Assembly (NCBI RefSeq): GCF_001544755.2
Contig: NZ_FCOF02000035.1
Coordinates: 1 to 64,000, forward strand
From: Caballeronia catudaia
GTDB taxonomy: Bacteria > Pseudomonadota > Gammaproteobacteria > Burkholderiales > Burkholderiaceae
Length of the DNA: 64,000 bases
Direction of reading: 5' to 3'
Part shown: one piece after another, positions 55,178 through 63,819 of the stretch
Numbering within the stretch: the stretch's first letter is position 1
How the letters are laid out: each line of letters starts with the position of its first letter
Translations under genes and position numbers: made by a program
The notes under the pieces: generated by a model
What the model was told of the DNA's origin: nothing
Database searches by the model: none
What the model saw: only the letters and a program-made list of their open reading frames with translations

Positions 55178-56251
55178 ATGTCCGCTAACTCATCCTCGCC
55201 CAAATCGCTCACGATCGCGCGCCCCGACGACTGGCATCTACACGTGCGCGACGGCGCGACGCTCGCGGCCGTCCTGCCGCACACGGGGCGCCAGTTCGGC
55301 CGCGCAATCATCATGCCGAACCTGAAGCCGCCGGTCACGACGACGGAACTGGCCGCCGCGTACCGCGAGCGCATCCTGGCGGCGCTGCCGAAAGATGGAG
55401 CGCTCGCTCGCTTCGAGCCGCTGATGACGCTCTATCTCACCGACAACACGCCGCCAGACGAGATCCGCCGCGCAAAAGAGAGCGGCTTCGTGCATGGCGT
55501 GAAGCTGTATCCGGCGGGCGCGACGACCAATTCCGACGCGGGCGTGACGGATCTGCTCGGCAAGTGCGCGAAAACGCTCGAAACGATGCAGGAAGTCGGC
55601 ATGCCTTTGCTGGCTCACGGCGAAGTGACGGACAGCGACATCGACGTGTTCGATCGCGAAAAGGTGTTCATCGACCGCGTGATGACGCCGCTGCGCCGCG
55701 ATTTTCCGGCGCTGAAGGTCGTGTTCGAGCACATCACGACGAAGGATGCCGCGGATTACGTGCGCGACGCGGAAGGCCCGATCGGAGCCACGATCACCGC
55801 GCATCACCTGCTCTATAACCGCAACATCATGCTGGTCGGCGGCATGCGGCCGCATTATTACTGCCTGCCGGTATTGAAGCGCGAGATGCATCGCGTGGCC
55901 CTCGTCGAGGCGGCGACGTCGGGCAATCCGCGCTACTTCCTCGGCACCGACAGCGCGCCGCATCCGAAGGGCCTGAAGGAGCACGCCTGCGGCTGTGCGG
56001 GCTGCTACACGGCGCTGCACGCGCTCGAGCTCTACGCCGAAACCTTCGACAAGGCTGGCGCGCTCGACAAGCTCGAAGGCTTCGCGAGTTTCCACGGCGC
56101 GGACTTCTACGGCCTGCCGCGCAGCGCAGAAAAGGTGACGCTGGAACGCGCATCGTGGACGCTGCCCGCCGAGTTCACCGCCGGCGACGCGACGATCGTC
56201 CCGCTGCGCGGCGGCGAGTCGATCGGCTGGCGCTTCTCGGACGCGCATTGA
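55178..56251 (+). CDS. pyrC: dihydroorotase
   Basis: 357 residues, type II dihydroorotase close in length to E. coli PyrC (348). Zinc ligands HLH in DDWHLHVRDG, the carboxylated Lys in GVKLYPAGATTNS, later His residues in LLAHGEVT and ITAHHLLYNRN, and the catalytic Asp in GTDSAPH are all present. It closes carbamoyl aspartate to dihydroorotate in pyrimidine synthesis. I start it at the ATG at 55178; the frame is open far upstream but only as chance coding through the leader. Confidence 0.95.
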   Translation: MSANSSSPKSLTIARPDDWHLHVRDGATLAAVLPHTGRQFGRAIIMPNLKPPVTTTELAAAYRERILAALPKDGALARFEPLMTLYLTDNTPPDEIRRAKESGFVHGVKLYPAGATTNSDAGVTDLLGKCAKTLETMQEVGMPLLAHGEVTDSDIDVFDREKVFIDRVMTPLRRDFPALKVVFEHITTKDAADYVRDAEGPIGATITAHHLLYNRNIMLVGGMRPHYYCLPVLKREMHRVALVEAATSGNPRYFLGTDSAPHPKGLKEHACGCAGCYTALHALELYAETFDKAGALDKLEGFASFHGADFYGLPRSAEKVTLERASWTLPAEFTAGDATIVPLRGGESIGWRFSDAH

Positions 56252-56261
56252 CACGACGCAC

Positions 56262-57068
56262 GTGAGCGCGGGTTTCGCCGATATCGACTGGACGCGGCCC
56301 TGGCTCGCGCCGATCGAGCCGCGCGGCAGGCGCTGGCAGGCGGCGGCGCTCGCCGGTTGCGCCGACTATCTCGCGACGCTGAACGAAGACGCGTCCGCCG
56401 CCGCGCTTTTCACGGGCCGTGGGCGGCCGCTCGCGTTCATCGCGCAGGAAGAATTGCCGGCCGGCGCGTCTTACGAAGCTCACATCGCGCAGACCGGCCG
56501 CGTGCCGACGCGCCACAATCTCCACGATTTCTTCAACGGCTCGATGTGGTTCGCGTATCCGCGCATCAAGGCGACGCTCAACGCGCGCCAGGCGGAGCAG
56601 ATTGATGAACGCGGCATCGGCCCGACGCGCGGCGGCGTGCGCGACGCGCTCACGCTCTTCGACGAAAACGCGGTGCTCTTCGCCTGCACCGATGCATCGC
56701 TCGCGGATTCGCTGCGCGGCTTTCACTGGCGCAAGCTGTTCATCGAACAACGCGCGGCGTGGGGCACGCGCTGCGAGGCGCGCATCTTCGGCCATGCGTT
56801 GCTGGAAAAGCTCGTCGCGCCGTACAAGGCGTGCACGGGGCACGCGTGGATCGTCGACGTTCCTGCGGACTATTTCACGCTCGACGATGCCGGCCGCCGC
56901 GCGCTCATCGACGAACGCATCGCGCAAAGCTTGCTCGACGCGCCGCTCGACAGCCGCGCCTTCGCGCCGCTGCCGGTGCTGGGCGTGCCGGGATGGTGGG
57001 AGGCGAACGCATCGCCCGATTTCTATGACGATGTCGCCGTGTTCCGCCCGGGCCGGCGTCATCGCTGA
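56262..57068 (+). CDS. DUF3025 domain protein
   Basis: 268 residues from a GTG at 56262, 10 bp after pyrC. The opening FADIDWTRPWLAPIEPRG, then VPTRHNLHDFFNGSMWFAYPRIKATLNARQA, are the DUF3025 signature. Function unknown. Likely co-transcribed with pyrC; its stop is 17 bp before the RNase P RNA gene. Confidence 0.85.
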   Translation: MSAGFADIDWTRPWLAPIEPRGRRWQAAALAGCADYLATLNEDASAAALFTGRGRPLAFIAQEELPAGASYEAHIAQTGRVPTRHNLHDFFNGSMWFAYPRIKATLNARQAEQIDERGIGPTRGGVRDALTLFDENAVLFACTDASLADSLRGFHWRKLFIEQRAAWGTRCEARIFGHALLEKLVAPYKACTGHAWIVDVPADYFTLDDAGRRALIDERIAQSLLDAPLDSRAFAPLPVLGVPGWWEANASPDFYDDVAVFRPGRRHR

Positions 57069-57085
57069 TGTTAAAATCGATGCCG

Positions 57086-57497
<412 letters not shown>

Positions 57498-57510
57498 TCG
57501 ACATAAAAGG

Positions 57511-57544
57511 AAAGAGCCGGCGTCGCACGACGTCGGCTCTTTTT
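57511..57544. terminator. intrinsic terminator after rnpB
   Basis: AAAGAGCCG-CGTCG / CGACG-CGGCTCTTT stem (one mismatch) with a 2-nt loop and a following T tract. It also sits just beyond the stop of the convergent OsmC gene and may serve both. Confidence 0.85.
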
Positions 57545-57565
57545 GTTTGCGCGGATGCTTCGCGC

Positions 57566-57988
57566 TCAGACTTCGACGATCTCGAACGAATGCGTGAGCT
57601 CCGCCGACTTCGCCAGCATGATCGAGGCCGAGCAGTACTTGTCGTGCGACAGGTTGATCGCGCGCTCGACCGTCGCCGGATTCAGGTTCTTGCCCGTTAC
57701 CGTGAAATGAAAGTGGATCTTCGTGAAGACCTTCGGGTCTTCGCTCGCGCGATCCGCCTTGAGCGTCACCGAACAGCCCTGGATTTCCTGGCGGCTCTTC
57801 TTCAGAATCATCACGACGTCGTACGCGGTGCAGCCGCCGGTGCCGAGCAGCACCATTTCCATCGGGCGGGGCGCGAGATTGCGGCCGCCGCCTTCGGGCG
57901 CGCCGTCCATGTTGACGAGATGACCGCTGCCCGTTTCGGCGGCGAACGCCATGCCGTCTTGTCCCATCCAGCTAACTTTGCATTCCAT
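57566..57988 (-). CDS. OsmC/YhfA family protein
   Basis: 140 residues. Two conserved cysteines, in LGTGGCTAYDVVM and SHDKYCSASIML, are the peroxide-reactive pair of the OsmC/Ohr superfamily, and the overall sequence is YhfA-like. It may reduce organic peroxides or act as a redox-linked binding protein. Start ATG at 57988 begins the family's MECKVSW; the frame extends to 58045 upstream. Confidence 0.88.
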   Translation of the reverse strand: MECKVSWMGQDGMAFAAETGSGHLVNMDGAPEGGGRNLAPRPMEMVLLGTGGCTAYDVVMILKKSRQEIQGCSVTLKADRASEDPKVFTKIHFHFTVTGKNLNPATVERAINLSHDKYCSASIMLAKSAELTHSFEIVEV

Positions 57989-58272
57989 GCTCAGGCTCCA
58001 GCTGCTCAACGGATCGTTACAGAGAGCTTCATTGTAGCGGCTCATCGACTTCGGTTCTCTCGCTGCTTACGAGCAATTACCAGTTGACGCGGTGAAATTC
58101 GGCGAGGCGATTGGCTAGTCGATGATTCGAACGAACCTTCTAGATCGGGTGACTCGCCGACGTGCGCCAGTGTTTTTGGCGTAACTACTTGAATTAGAAG
58201 AGGACATGCGCTGTGTCATTGATCGTATTGCTATTTCAAATAATGAAACTAGATTTCACGATACAAATATTC

Positions 58273-58301
58273 TTGCCTTGCAGCATGACCCTACCTATAC
58301 T
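58273..58301 (+). promoter_or_regulatory. sigma70-type promoter of the candidate sRNA
   Basis: TTGCCT (58273-58278), 17-bp spacer, TATACT (58296-58301). Near-consensus spacing and sequence; predicted start about 58308. It lies in an AT-rich pocket (58200-58300) with no gene. Confidence 0.65.
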
Positions 58302-58307
58302 CGTTTC

Positions 58308-58369
58308 TGTCTCCTCCACCTCCTCCTTGGTGGATTAAGCCCGAGCCTCAGCTGCCCGGGCTTTTTTTT
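58308..58369 (+). ncRNA. candidate small RNA with anti-Shine-Dalgarno loop
   Basis: About 62 nt from a predicted promoter to an intrinsic terminator. Hairpin 1: TCCACC/GGTGGA stem (58315-58320, 58329-58334) exposing the loop TCCTCCTT, complementary to ribosome binding sites; CTCCTCC also precedes it. Hairpin 2: AAGCCCG/CGGGCTT (58337-58343, 58357-58363) followed by T residues (58362-58369), a classic terminator. No coding frame of note. I do not know a named family for it. The remaining gap 57989-58272 shows no gene. Confidence 0.6.
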
Positions 58370-58396
58370 CGTCCATGCGGTCCGCGAATCAAATTT

Positions 58397-58426
58397 TTGA
58401 CGCGGCAACAGAAATCCCTTTATAAT
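58397..58426 (+). promoter_or_regulatory. rplM promoter
   Basis: TTGACG (58397-58402), 18-bp spacer, TATAAT (58421-58426). Predicted start near 58433 leaves a leader of about 140 nt before rplM with small hairpins (for example CCGGA-TT-TCCGG at 58483-58494), a possible site for L13 autoregulation. Confidence 0.8.
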
Positions 58427-58576
58427 TCAAAGTTCTCTTCGCCCAACGCCCGCGGAGGGAGGCCTGTGAGAGCCTGCACGCGCCGGATTTCCGGATCTGA
58501 GCGCACTCATATAAGCAGGGCCGAACAGCGCAGAGTCGAAATCAGTTCAAGGGCAATTCAATTTTTTGGATCGATC

Positions 58577-59005
58577 ATGAAGACGTTTTCCGCAAAAGCC
58601 GAAGAGGTGACGCGCGAATGGTACGTGATTGACGCGACGGATAAGGTTCTCGGCCGTGTCGCCAGCGAAGTGGCACGCCGTCTTCGCGGCAAGCACAAGC
58701 CTGAATTTACTCCGCACGTCGACACTGGTGATTTCATCATCATCATCAACGCCGGCAAGCTGAAGGTCACGGGCAACAAGACCACGGACAAGAAGTACTA
58801 TCGTCACTCGGGCTACCCGGGCGGCATCTACGAAACGACGTTCGGCAAGATGCAAGAGCGCTTCCCGGGCCGTGCGCTCGAGAAGGCTGTCAAGGGCATG
58901 CTTCCGAAGGGTCCTCTCGGCTACGCAATGATCAAGAAGCTCAAGGTCTACGCTGAAGCCACGCATCCGCATACGGCTCAACAGCCTAAAGCGCTCGAGA
59001 TCTAA
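58577..59005 (+). CDS. rplM: 50S ribosomal protein L13
   Basis: 142 residues, the normal length. MKTFSAKAEEVTREWYVIDATDKVLGRVASEVARRLRGKHKPEFTPH is canonical L13. Start at 58577; the frame is open further upstream through the leader but the family N-terminus fixes this ATG. Forms the usual two-gene operon with rpsI, 11 bp downstream. Confidence 0.97.
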   Translation: MKTFSAKAEEVTREWYVIDATDKVLGRVASEVARRLRGKHKPEFTPHVDTGDFIIIINAGKLKVTGNKTTDKKYYRHSGYPGGIYETTFGKMQERFPGRALEKAVKGMLPKGPLGYAMIKKLKVYAEATHPHTAQQPKALEI

Positions 59006-59016
59006 GGGGAGCCCAA

Positions 59017-59409
59017 ATGATCGGTAACTGGAACTACGGTACGGGCCGCCGCAAGAGCGCCGTCGCTCGCGTCTTCATCAAGTCGGGCAAGGGCGAGATC
59101 GTCGTCAATGGCAAGCCCATCGCCGACTACTTCTCGCGTGAAACGTCGCTGATGATCGTGCGCCAGCCGCTCGAACTCACGAACCACGCCACCACGTTCG
59201 ACATCAAGGTCAACGTGAACGGCGGCGGTGAAACGGGTCAGGCAGGCGCGGTTCGCCACGGCATCACCCGCGCGCTGATGGACTACGACGCAACGCTGAA
59301 GTCGCAACTGTCGAACGCTGGCTTCGTCACGCGTGACGCGCGTGAAGTGGAACGTAAGAAGGTCGGTTTCCACAAGGCACGCCGCAGGAAGCAGTTCTCG
59401 AAGCGTTAA
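59017..59409 (+). CDS. rpsI: 30S ribosomal protein S9
   Basis: 130 residues. NYGTGRRKSAVARVFIKSGKGEIVVNGK at the N-terminus and the C-terminal RRKQFSKR tail that reaches the ribosomal P site are intact. Co-transcribed with rplM; a terminator follows at 59462. Confidence 0.97.
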   Translation: MIGNWNYGTGRRKSAVARVFIKSGKGEIVVNGKPIADYFSRETSLMIVRQPLELTNHATTFDIKVNVNGGGETGQAGAVRHGITRALMDYDATLKSQLSNAGFVTRDAREVERKKVGFHKARRRKQFSKR

Positions 59410-59461
59410 GCGCTTCGGCTTCGCTCGGGCTGGTCCGCCGGCCCGGATGCGAAACTGCCGC

Positions 59462-59494
59462 AAAGCCGCCCGCACTCAGGTGCCGGCGGCTTTT
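59462..59494 (+). terminator. intrinsic terminator after rpsI
   Basis: AAAGCCGCC / GGCGGCTTT stem around a 14-nt loop with four T residues, 53 bp after rpsI. Confidence 0.75.
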
Positions 59495-59619
59495 CTGTTT
59501 TGGCGCGCGCAGGCTGATCGATGTCGAATTTGCATATAGCCCATTGATTTCATGGACATTCGGCACGATATTGAGATCAGCTCTACAATAGCGGTTAGAA
59601 GCTTAATTGGAGAATTCGA

Positions 59620-59985
59620 ATGAGCGCTGTCAGCGACACCCCCACGACCGAAATGCCGATGCCGTTCGTCTTCACCGACGCGGCTGCGGACAAAGTCAAG
59701 CAATTGATCGACGAAGAAGGCAATCCGGATCTGAAGCTGCGCGTGTTCGTGCAAGGCGGCGGATGCTCGGGGTTCCAGTACGGTTTCACGTTCGACGAGG
59801 AAGTCAACGAAGACGACACCGTGCTGGACAAGGCGGGTGTGCAGTTGCTCGTCGACTCGATGAGCTATCAGTATCTCGTCGGCGCGGAGATCGACTATAA
59901 GGACGACCTCAACGGCGCCCAGTTCGTCATCAAGAACCCGAACGCCACGACCACCTGCGGTTGCGGTTCGTCGTTCTCGGTTTAA
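59620..59985 (+). CDS. erpA: iron-sulfur cluster insertion protein ErpA
   Basis: 121 residues, A-type carrier. The three cluster-binding cysteines lie in GGGCSGFQYGF and TTCGCGSSF. The sequence FTDAAADKVKQLIDEEGNPDLKLRVFVQGGGCSG and its length fit ErpA, which passes Fe-S clusters to apoproteins. Own promoter region with a TACAAT box at 59584-59589 and own terminator downstream. Confidence 0.92.
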   Translation: MSAVSDTPTTEMPMPFVFTDAAADKVKQLIDEEGNPDLKLRVFVQGGGCSGFQYGFTFDEEVNEDDTVLDKAGVQLLVDSMSYQYLVGAEIDYKDDLNGAQFVIKNPNATTTCGCGSSFSV

Positions 59986-60005
59986 GCGCGTTTCTGGCGC
60001 TGAAG

Positions 60006-60035
60006 AAAAACGGAGCCTCGGTGGCTCCGTTTTTT
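60006..60035. terminator. bidirectional terminator between erpA and anmK
   Basis: AAAAACGGAGCC / GGCTCCGTTTTT stem with a 5-nt loop. A and T tracts on both sides allow termination of erpA and of the convergent anmK gene, whose stop is 3 bp away. Confidence 0.88.
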
Positions 60036-60037
60036 CG

Positions 60038-61189
60038 TTAACGCGGGTACACCGCGCCGAGCACGCGTTCGCCCGCCGCGCCCGTGACCGCGGGCAGGTT
60101 GCCCGGCTCGCGCGCGACACAGCGCATCGCGAGCCATGCGAAGGCGAACGCTTCGACTTGCTGCGGCGGCACGCCGAGCGCTTCGGTCGTCATGACGGGC
60201 ACGCTCGCCATCGAGTTGTCTGCCAGCGCCTGTTGAAGCATCTGCATCAGCACCGGATTGCGCGCGCCGCCGCCGCACACGTACACGGCGCGCGTGTCGG
60301 GTGCATGGCGCGCGATCTCGCGGGCAACGGTCGTCGCGGTGAGCGCGGTGAGCGTCGCCTGAACGTCGGCGGGAGCGAGGCTTGCGAAGGCCGCGAGCTT
60401 CGCATCCATCCACGCCGGATTGAACAGATCGCGGCCCGTGCTCTTCGGCGGCGCGAGGTCGAAAAACGGTTCGTCGAGCAACGCGTTCAAAAGCGTCTGG
60501 CTGATCCGGCCTTGCGCCGCGAACTGTCCGCCATCGTCATACGCGCGCTGCGTGTGACGGAACGCCCATTCGTCGATGAGCGCATTCGCCGGGCCGCAAT
60601 CGAAGCCGCGCACTTCGCCGTTCGCCGCGAGAATCGTGATGTTGCTGATGCCGCCCAGATTGCACACGACGCGCGTTTCGTTCGCTGCGCCGAACACGGT
60701 CGCGTGAAACGCCGGCACGAGCGGCGCGCCCTGGCCGCCCGCGGCGACGTCTCGGCTGCGGAAGTCGGCGACCACGTCGATGCTGGTCATTTCCGCGAGC
60801 AGCGCGGGATTGTTGATCTGCCGCGTGTAACCCTTTTCCGGCCGATGCCGCACGGTTTGTCCATGCACGCCGATCGCCCGCACCTTGGACGCCGAATAAC
60901 CGCTCATGCTCTGCAATTCGTGACAGCAGACGGCGTAGCGCGTCGCCAGCGCATTGGCGGCGAGGGCTTCGCGTTCGAGCTCGTTGTCGCCGGGCGTTTG
61001 CAGTTCGAAGAGCGCGTCGCGCAAGCCTTTCGAAAAGGACACATGCGCCTCGCCGAGCACGACGGGCGCTTTGCCCGTCGCGAACTGCACCGCGACGCCA
61101 TCGACGCCGTCCATGCTGGTGCCGGACATCAAACCGAAGTACACGCCATCCGACTTGCCGGTTTCGATTGCTTCGGTTTTCTTTCCCAC
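60038..61189 (-). CDS. anmK: anhydro-N-acetylmuramic acid kinase
   Basis: 383 residues from a GTG at 61189 with GAGGAG upstream; the open frame continues to 61336 but the family N-terminus (YFGLMSGTSMDGVDGV) supports the later start. The ATP-binding ASKHA elements (LMSGTSMDG, VVCNLGGISN, VYVCGGGARNPVLM) are present. It phosphorylates anhydroMurNAc from recycled cell wall to MurNAc-6-phosphate. Divergent from tyrS. Confidence 0.93.
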   Translation of the reverse strand: MGKKTEAIETGKSDGVYFGLMSGTSMDGVDGVAVQFATGKAPVVLGEAHVSFSKGLRDALFELQTPGDNELEREALAANALATRYAVCCHELQSMSGYSASKVRAIGVHGQTVRHRPEKGYTRQINNPALLAEMTSIDVVADFRSRDVAAGGQGAPLVPAFHATVFGAANETRVVCNLGGISNITILAANGEVRGFDCGPANALIDEWAFRHTQRAYDDGGQFAAQGRISQTLLNALLDEPFFDLAPPKSTGRDLFNPAWMDAKLAAFASLAPADVQATLTALTATTVAREIARHAPDTRAVYVCGGGARNPVLMQMLQQALADNSMASVPVMTTEALGVPPQQVEAFAFAWLAMRCVAREPGNLPAVTGAAGERVLGAVYPR

Positions 61190-61484
61190 GTTGCTCTCCT
61201 CTTCGATGCCGCGCCGCCGGTTCTCGTTCAATCGGCGATTATCCGCGTTACGGACCGAATCGTTAAGATGCGTCTGACGTTGATCTGGATGGAAACAGTT
61301 CGCCAGCACATGAAACGGCGCGAATGGCCGCGTCATCGCGTAAAATCCTCAGCCTGAACAAGCAATTGCGCGCGATATCGACATTTTCCGCGCGCGCCGC
61401 TCGACCGAGCGGCCTTCCTTCCGGCACGGCGCCCGCCGCCACATCGCCAGTCATCGAACCCTTTTGACTTCACAAGCCGCAAGC

Positions 61485-62732
61485 ATGACCACTGATTCCA
61501 ACGCTTCCGCCGCGCAGAGCTTTCCGATCACCGACGACGTGAAGAGCGCGCTCGCCATCGCCAAACGTGGCTGCGACGAGCTGCTGATCGAGGACGAATT
61601 CGCGCAGAAGCTCGCGAGAAGCGCCGCGACGGGCAAGCCGCTGCGCATCAAGCTCGGTCTCGATCCGACCGCGCCCGATATCCACATCGGCCATACGGTC
61701 GTGCTGAACAAGATGCGCCAGTTGCAGGATCTCGGCCATCACGTCATTTTTTTGATCGGCGATTTCACGTCGCTGATCGGCGATCCGTCCGGCCGCAACG
61801 CGACGCGCCCGCCGCTCACGCGCGAGCAGATCGAAATGAACGCGAAGACGTACTTCGAGCAGGCGTCGCTCGTGCTCGACCGCGAGAAAACCGAAATCCG
61901 CTACAACAGCGAATGGTCGATGCCGCTCGGCGCCGACGGCATGATCAAGCTCGCATCGCGCTACACGGTCGCGCGAATTCTCGAGCGCGAGGATTTCACC
62001 AAGCGCTTTCAGGGCGGCGTGCCGATCTCGATCCACGAATTCCTCTATCCGCTCATGCAGGGCTATGACTCCGTCGCGCTGAATTCGGATCTCGAACTCG
62101 GCGGCACGGATCAGAAATTCAACCTGCTCGTGGGCCGCGAACTGCAGAAGCAATACGGTCAGGAACAGCAGTGCATCCTGACGATGCCGCTGCTCGAAGG
62201 TCTCGATGGCGTCGAGAAGATGTCGAAGTCGAAGAACAACTACGTCGGCATCAGCGAGAAGCCGACCGAGATGTTCGGCAAGTTGATGAGCATCTCCGAC
62301 GTGCTCATGTGGCGTTATTTCGAACTGCTGTCGTTCCGGCCGATGAGCGAGATCGAAGGCTACAAGCGCGAAGCCGAAGGCGGACGCAATCCGCGCGACT
62401 TCAAGGTGATGCTCGCGCAGGAAATCGTCGCGCGCTTCCATTCGTCCGCCGACGCCGGGCGCGCGCTCGACGACTTCAACCATCGTGCGAAGGGCGGTGT
62501 GCCGGACGACATTCCGTCGGTGACGCTCGCGGGCGCGCCGGTCGCGATCGGCCAGTTGCTGAAGCAGGCGGGCCTCGTGCCGTCGACCAGCGAAGCGCTG
62601 CGCAATATCGAGCAGGGCGGCGTGAAGATCGACGGCGCGACCGTTTCCGACAAGGCGCTGAAAGTCGAAGCGGGCGAGTTCGTCGTGCAGGTGGGCAAGC
62701 GCCGCTTCGCACGCGTTACGTTGACGGCATGA
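61485..62732 (+). CDS. tyrS: tyrosyl-tRNA synthetase
   Basis: 415 residues. Class I signatures are HIGHTVVLNK in the Rossmann fold and KMSKSKNNYVG, and a C-terminal S4-like RNA-binding domain (SEALRNIEQGGVKIDGATVSD) is present. The spacing matches the TyrZ-like bacterial form. ATG at 61485 chosen; a TTG at 61464 is in frame. Stop overlaps the dtd start (ATGA). Confidence 0.95.
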   Translation: MTTDSNASAAQSFPITDDVKSALAIAKRGCDELLIEDEFAQKLARSAATGKPLRIKLGLDPTAPDIHIGHTVVLNKMRQLQDLGHHVIFLIGDFTSLIGDPSGRNATRPPLTREQIEMNAKTYFEQASLVLDREKTEIRYNSEWSMPLGADGMIKLASRYTVARILEREDFTKRFQGGVPISIHEFLYPLMQGYDSVALNSDLELGGTDQKFNLLVGRELQKQYGQEQQCILTMPLLEGLDGVEKMSKSKNNYVGISEKPTEMFGKLMSISDVLMWRYFELLSFRPMSEIEGYKREAEGGRNPRDFKVMLAQEIVARFHSSADAGRALDDFNHRAKGGVPDDIPSVTLAGAPVAIGQLLKQAGLVPSTSEALRNIEQGGVKIDGATVSDKALKVEAGEFVVQVGKRRFARVTLTA

Positions 62733-63172
62733 TCGCGCTGATTCAACGCGTAAAGCGCGCCGATGTGCGCGTGGGCGAGCGCGTCACCGGGGCGATCGAC
62801 GCGGGACTGCTCGCGCTCGTCTGCGCCGAACGCGGCGACAACGAAGCCGCCGCTGACAAACTCCTCGCCAAGATGCTCGGCTATCGCGTGTTCAGCGATA
62901 CAGCGGGCAAGATGAATCTCTCTGTGCAAAGCGTCGACGGCGGCTTGCTGCTCGTATCGCAATTCACGCTCGCCGCCGATACGAACAGCGGCCTGCGCCC
63001 GAGCTTCACGCCCGCCGCGCCGCCGGACGAAGGCAAACGGCTCTTCGAATATTTCGTCGGGCAGGCGCGGGACAAGCATCCGATTGTCGAGACGGGGGAG
63101 TTCGGTGCGGAGATGCAGGTATCGCTCGTCAACGACGGGCCGGTGACTTTCTGGCTTCAGGTAAGACCATGA
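62729..63172 (+). CDS. dtd: D-aminoacyl-tRNA deacylase
   Basis: 147 residues. The SQFTLAAD motif and the C-terminal NDGPVTFWL (Gly-Pro cis motif) are the DTD signatures. It removes D-amino acids wrongly attached to tRNA, including D-Tyr, which fits its translational coupling to tyrS. It overlaps tyrS by 4 bp and the phosphatase gene by 4 bp. Confidence 0.95.
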   Translation: MIALIQRVKRADVRVGERVTGAIDAGLLALVCAERGDNEAAADKLLAKMLGYRVFSDTAGKMNLSVQSVDGGLLLVSQFTLAADTNSGLRPSFTPAAPPDEGKRLFEYFVGQARDKHPIVETGEFGAEMQVSLVNDGPVTFWLQVRP

Positions 63173-63819
63173 CGACTCAGGTTCTCTTCATCCGCCACGG
63201 CGAAACCAGTTGGAACGCCATCAAGCGCATTCAGGGGCATATCGACATTCCGTTGTCCGCGCACGGCTTGCTGCAAGCGGAACAGCTCGGGGAGCGGCTT
63301 GCGCGCGATGGCCGGATCGATGCGGTGTATTCCAGCGATCTGCAACGCGCGCAGCAGACGGCGCGTCCTTTCGCGGACGCGCTCGGGCTCGGCTTGCGTT
63401 TGTCGGAGCGCTTGCGCGAGCGCTTCTACGGCGCGTTCCAGGGCCACGACAGCGACGAGATCAACGACAAGTTTCCCGCCGAATACATCGAATGGCAGAC
63501 GCGCGATCCCGGTTTCGCGCCGCCCGGCGACGGCGAATCGCAGCGCGTGTTCTATCACCGCATCGTGCATGCGATGGAGCCGATCGTCGCAGCGCATCCG
63601 GACGGACGCATCGCGGTGGTCGCGCATGGCGGCGTGCTCGATTGCATCTATCGGTTCGCGATGAAGCTATCGCTGCACGAGCCGCGCAACTGGCCGCTGC
63701 TCAATTGCAGCGTCAATGTGGTCGATTACGCCGATGGCGGCGCGACGGTCGTGACGTGGGGCGATATCGCGCATCTTTCGACCGACACCGACGACGACAG
63801 CCTCCGCAAGCGCGCCTAG
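63169..63819 (+). CDS. histidine phosphatase family protein (GpmB-like)
   Basis: 216 residues. The phospho-acceptor motif FIRHGETSWN near the N-terminus, RERFYGAFQGHD in the middle and VVAHGGVLDCI near the C-terminus mark a phosphoglycerate-mutase-like histidine phosphatase. Substrate not determinable; some relatives act on alpha-ribazole phosphate or on phosphosugars. ATG overlaps the dtd stop. Its stop overlaps the convergent ruvB stop. Confidence 0.88.
   Translation: MTTQVLFIRHGETSWNAIKRIQGHIDIPLSAHGLLQAEQLGERLARDGRIDAVYSSDLQRAQQTARPFADALGLGLRLSERLRERFYGAFQGHDSDEINDKFPAEYIEWQTRDPGFAPPGDGESQRVFYHRIVHAMEPIVAAHPDGRIAVVAHGGVLDCIYRFAMKLSLHEPRNWPLLNCSVNVVDYADGGATVVTWGDIAHLSTDTDDDSLRKRA

Noticed and set aside
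58100..58180. tRNA-like TTCGAA sequences in the gap after the OsmC gene
   Set aside because: No T-stem pairs around the loop and no acceptor or anticodon arms can be drawn.
58206..58400. A 64-codon plus-strand frame upstream of rplM
   Set aside because: It runs through the candidate sRNA promoter, both hairpins and the terminator, has no ribosome binding site and no family resemblance.
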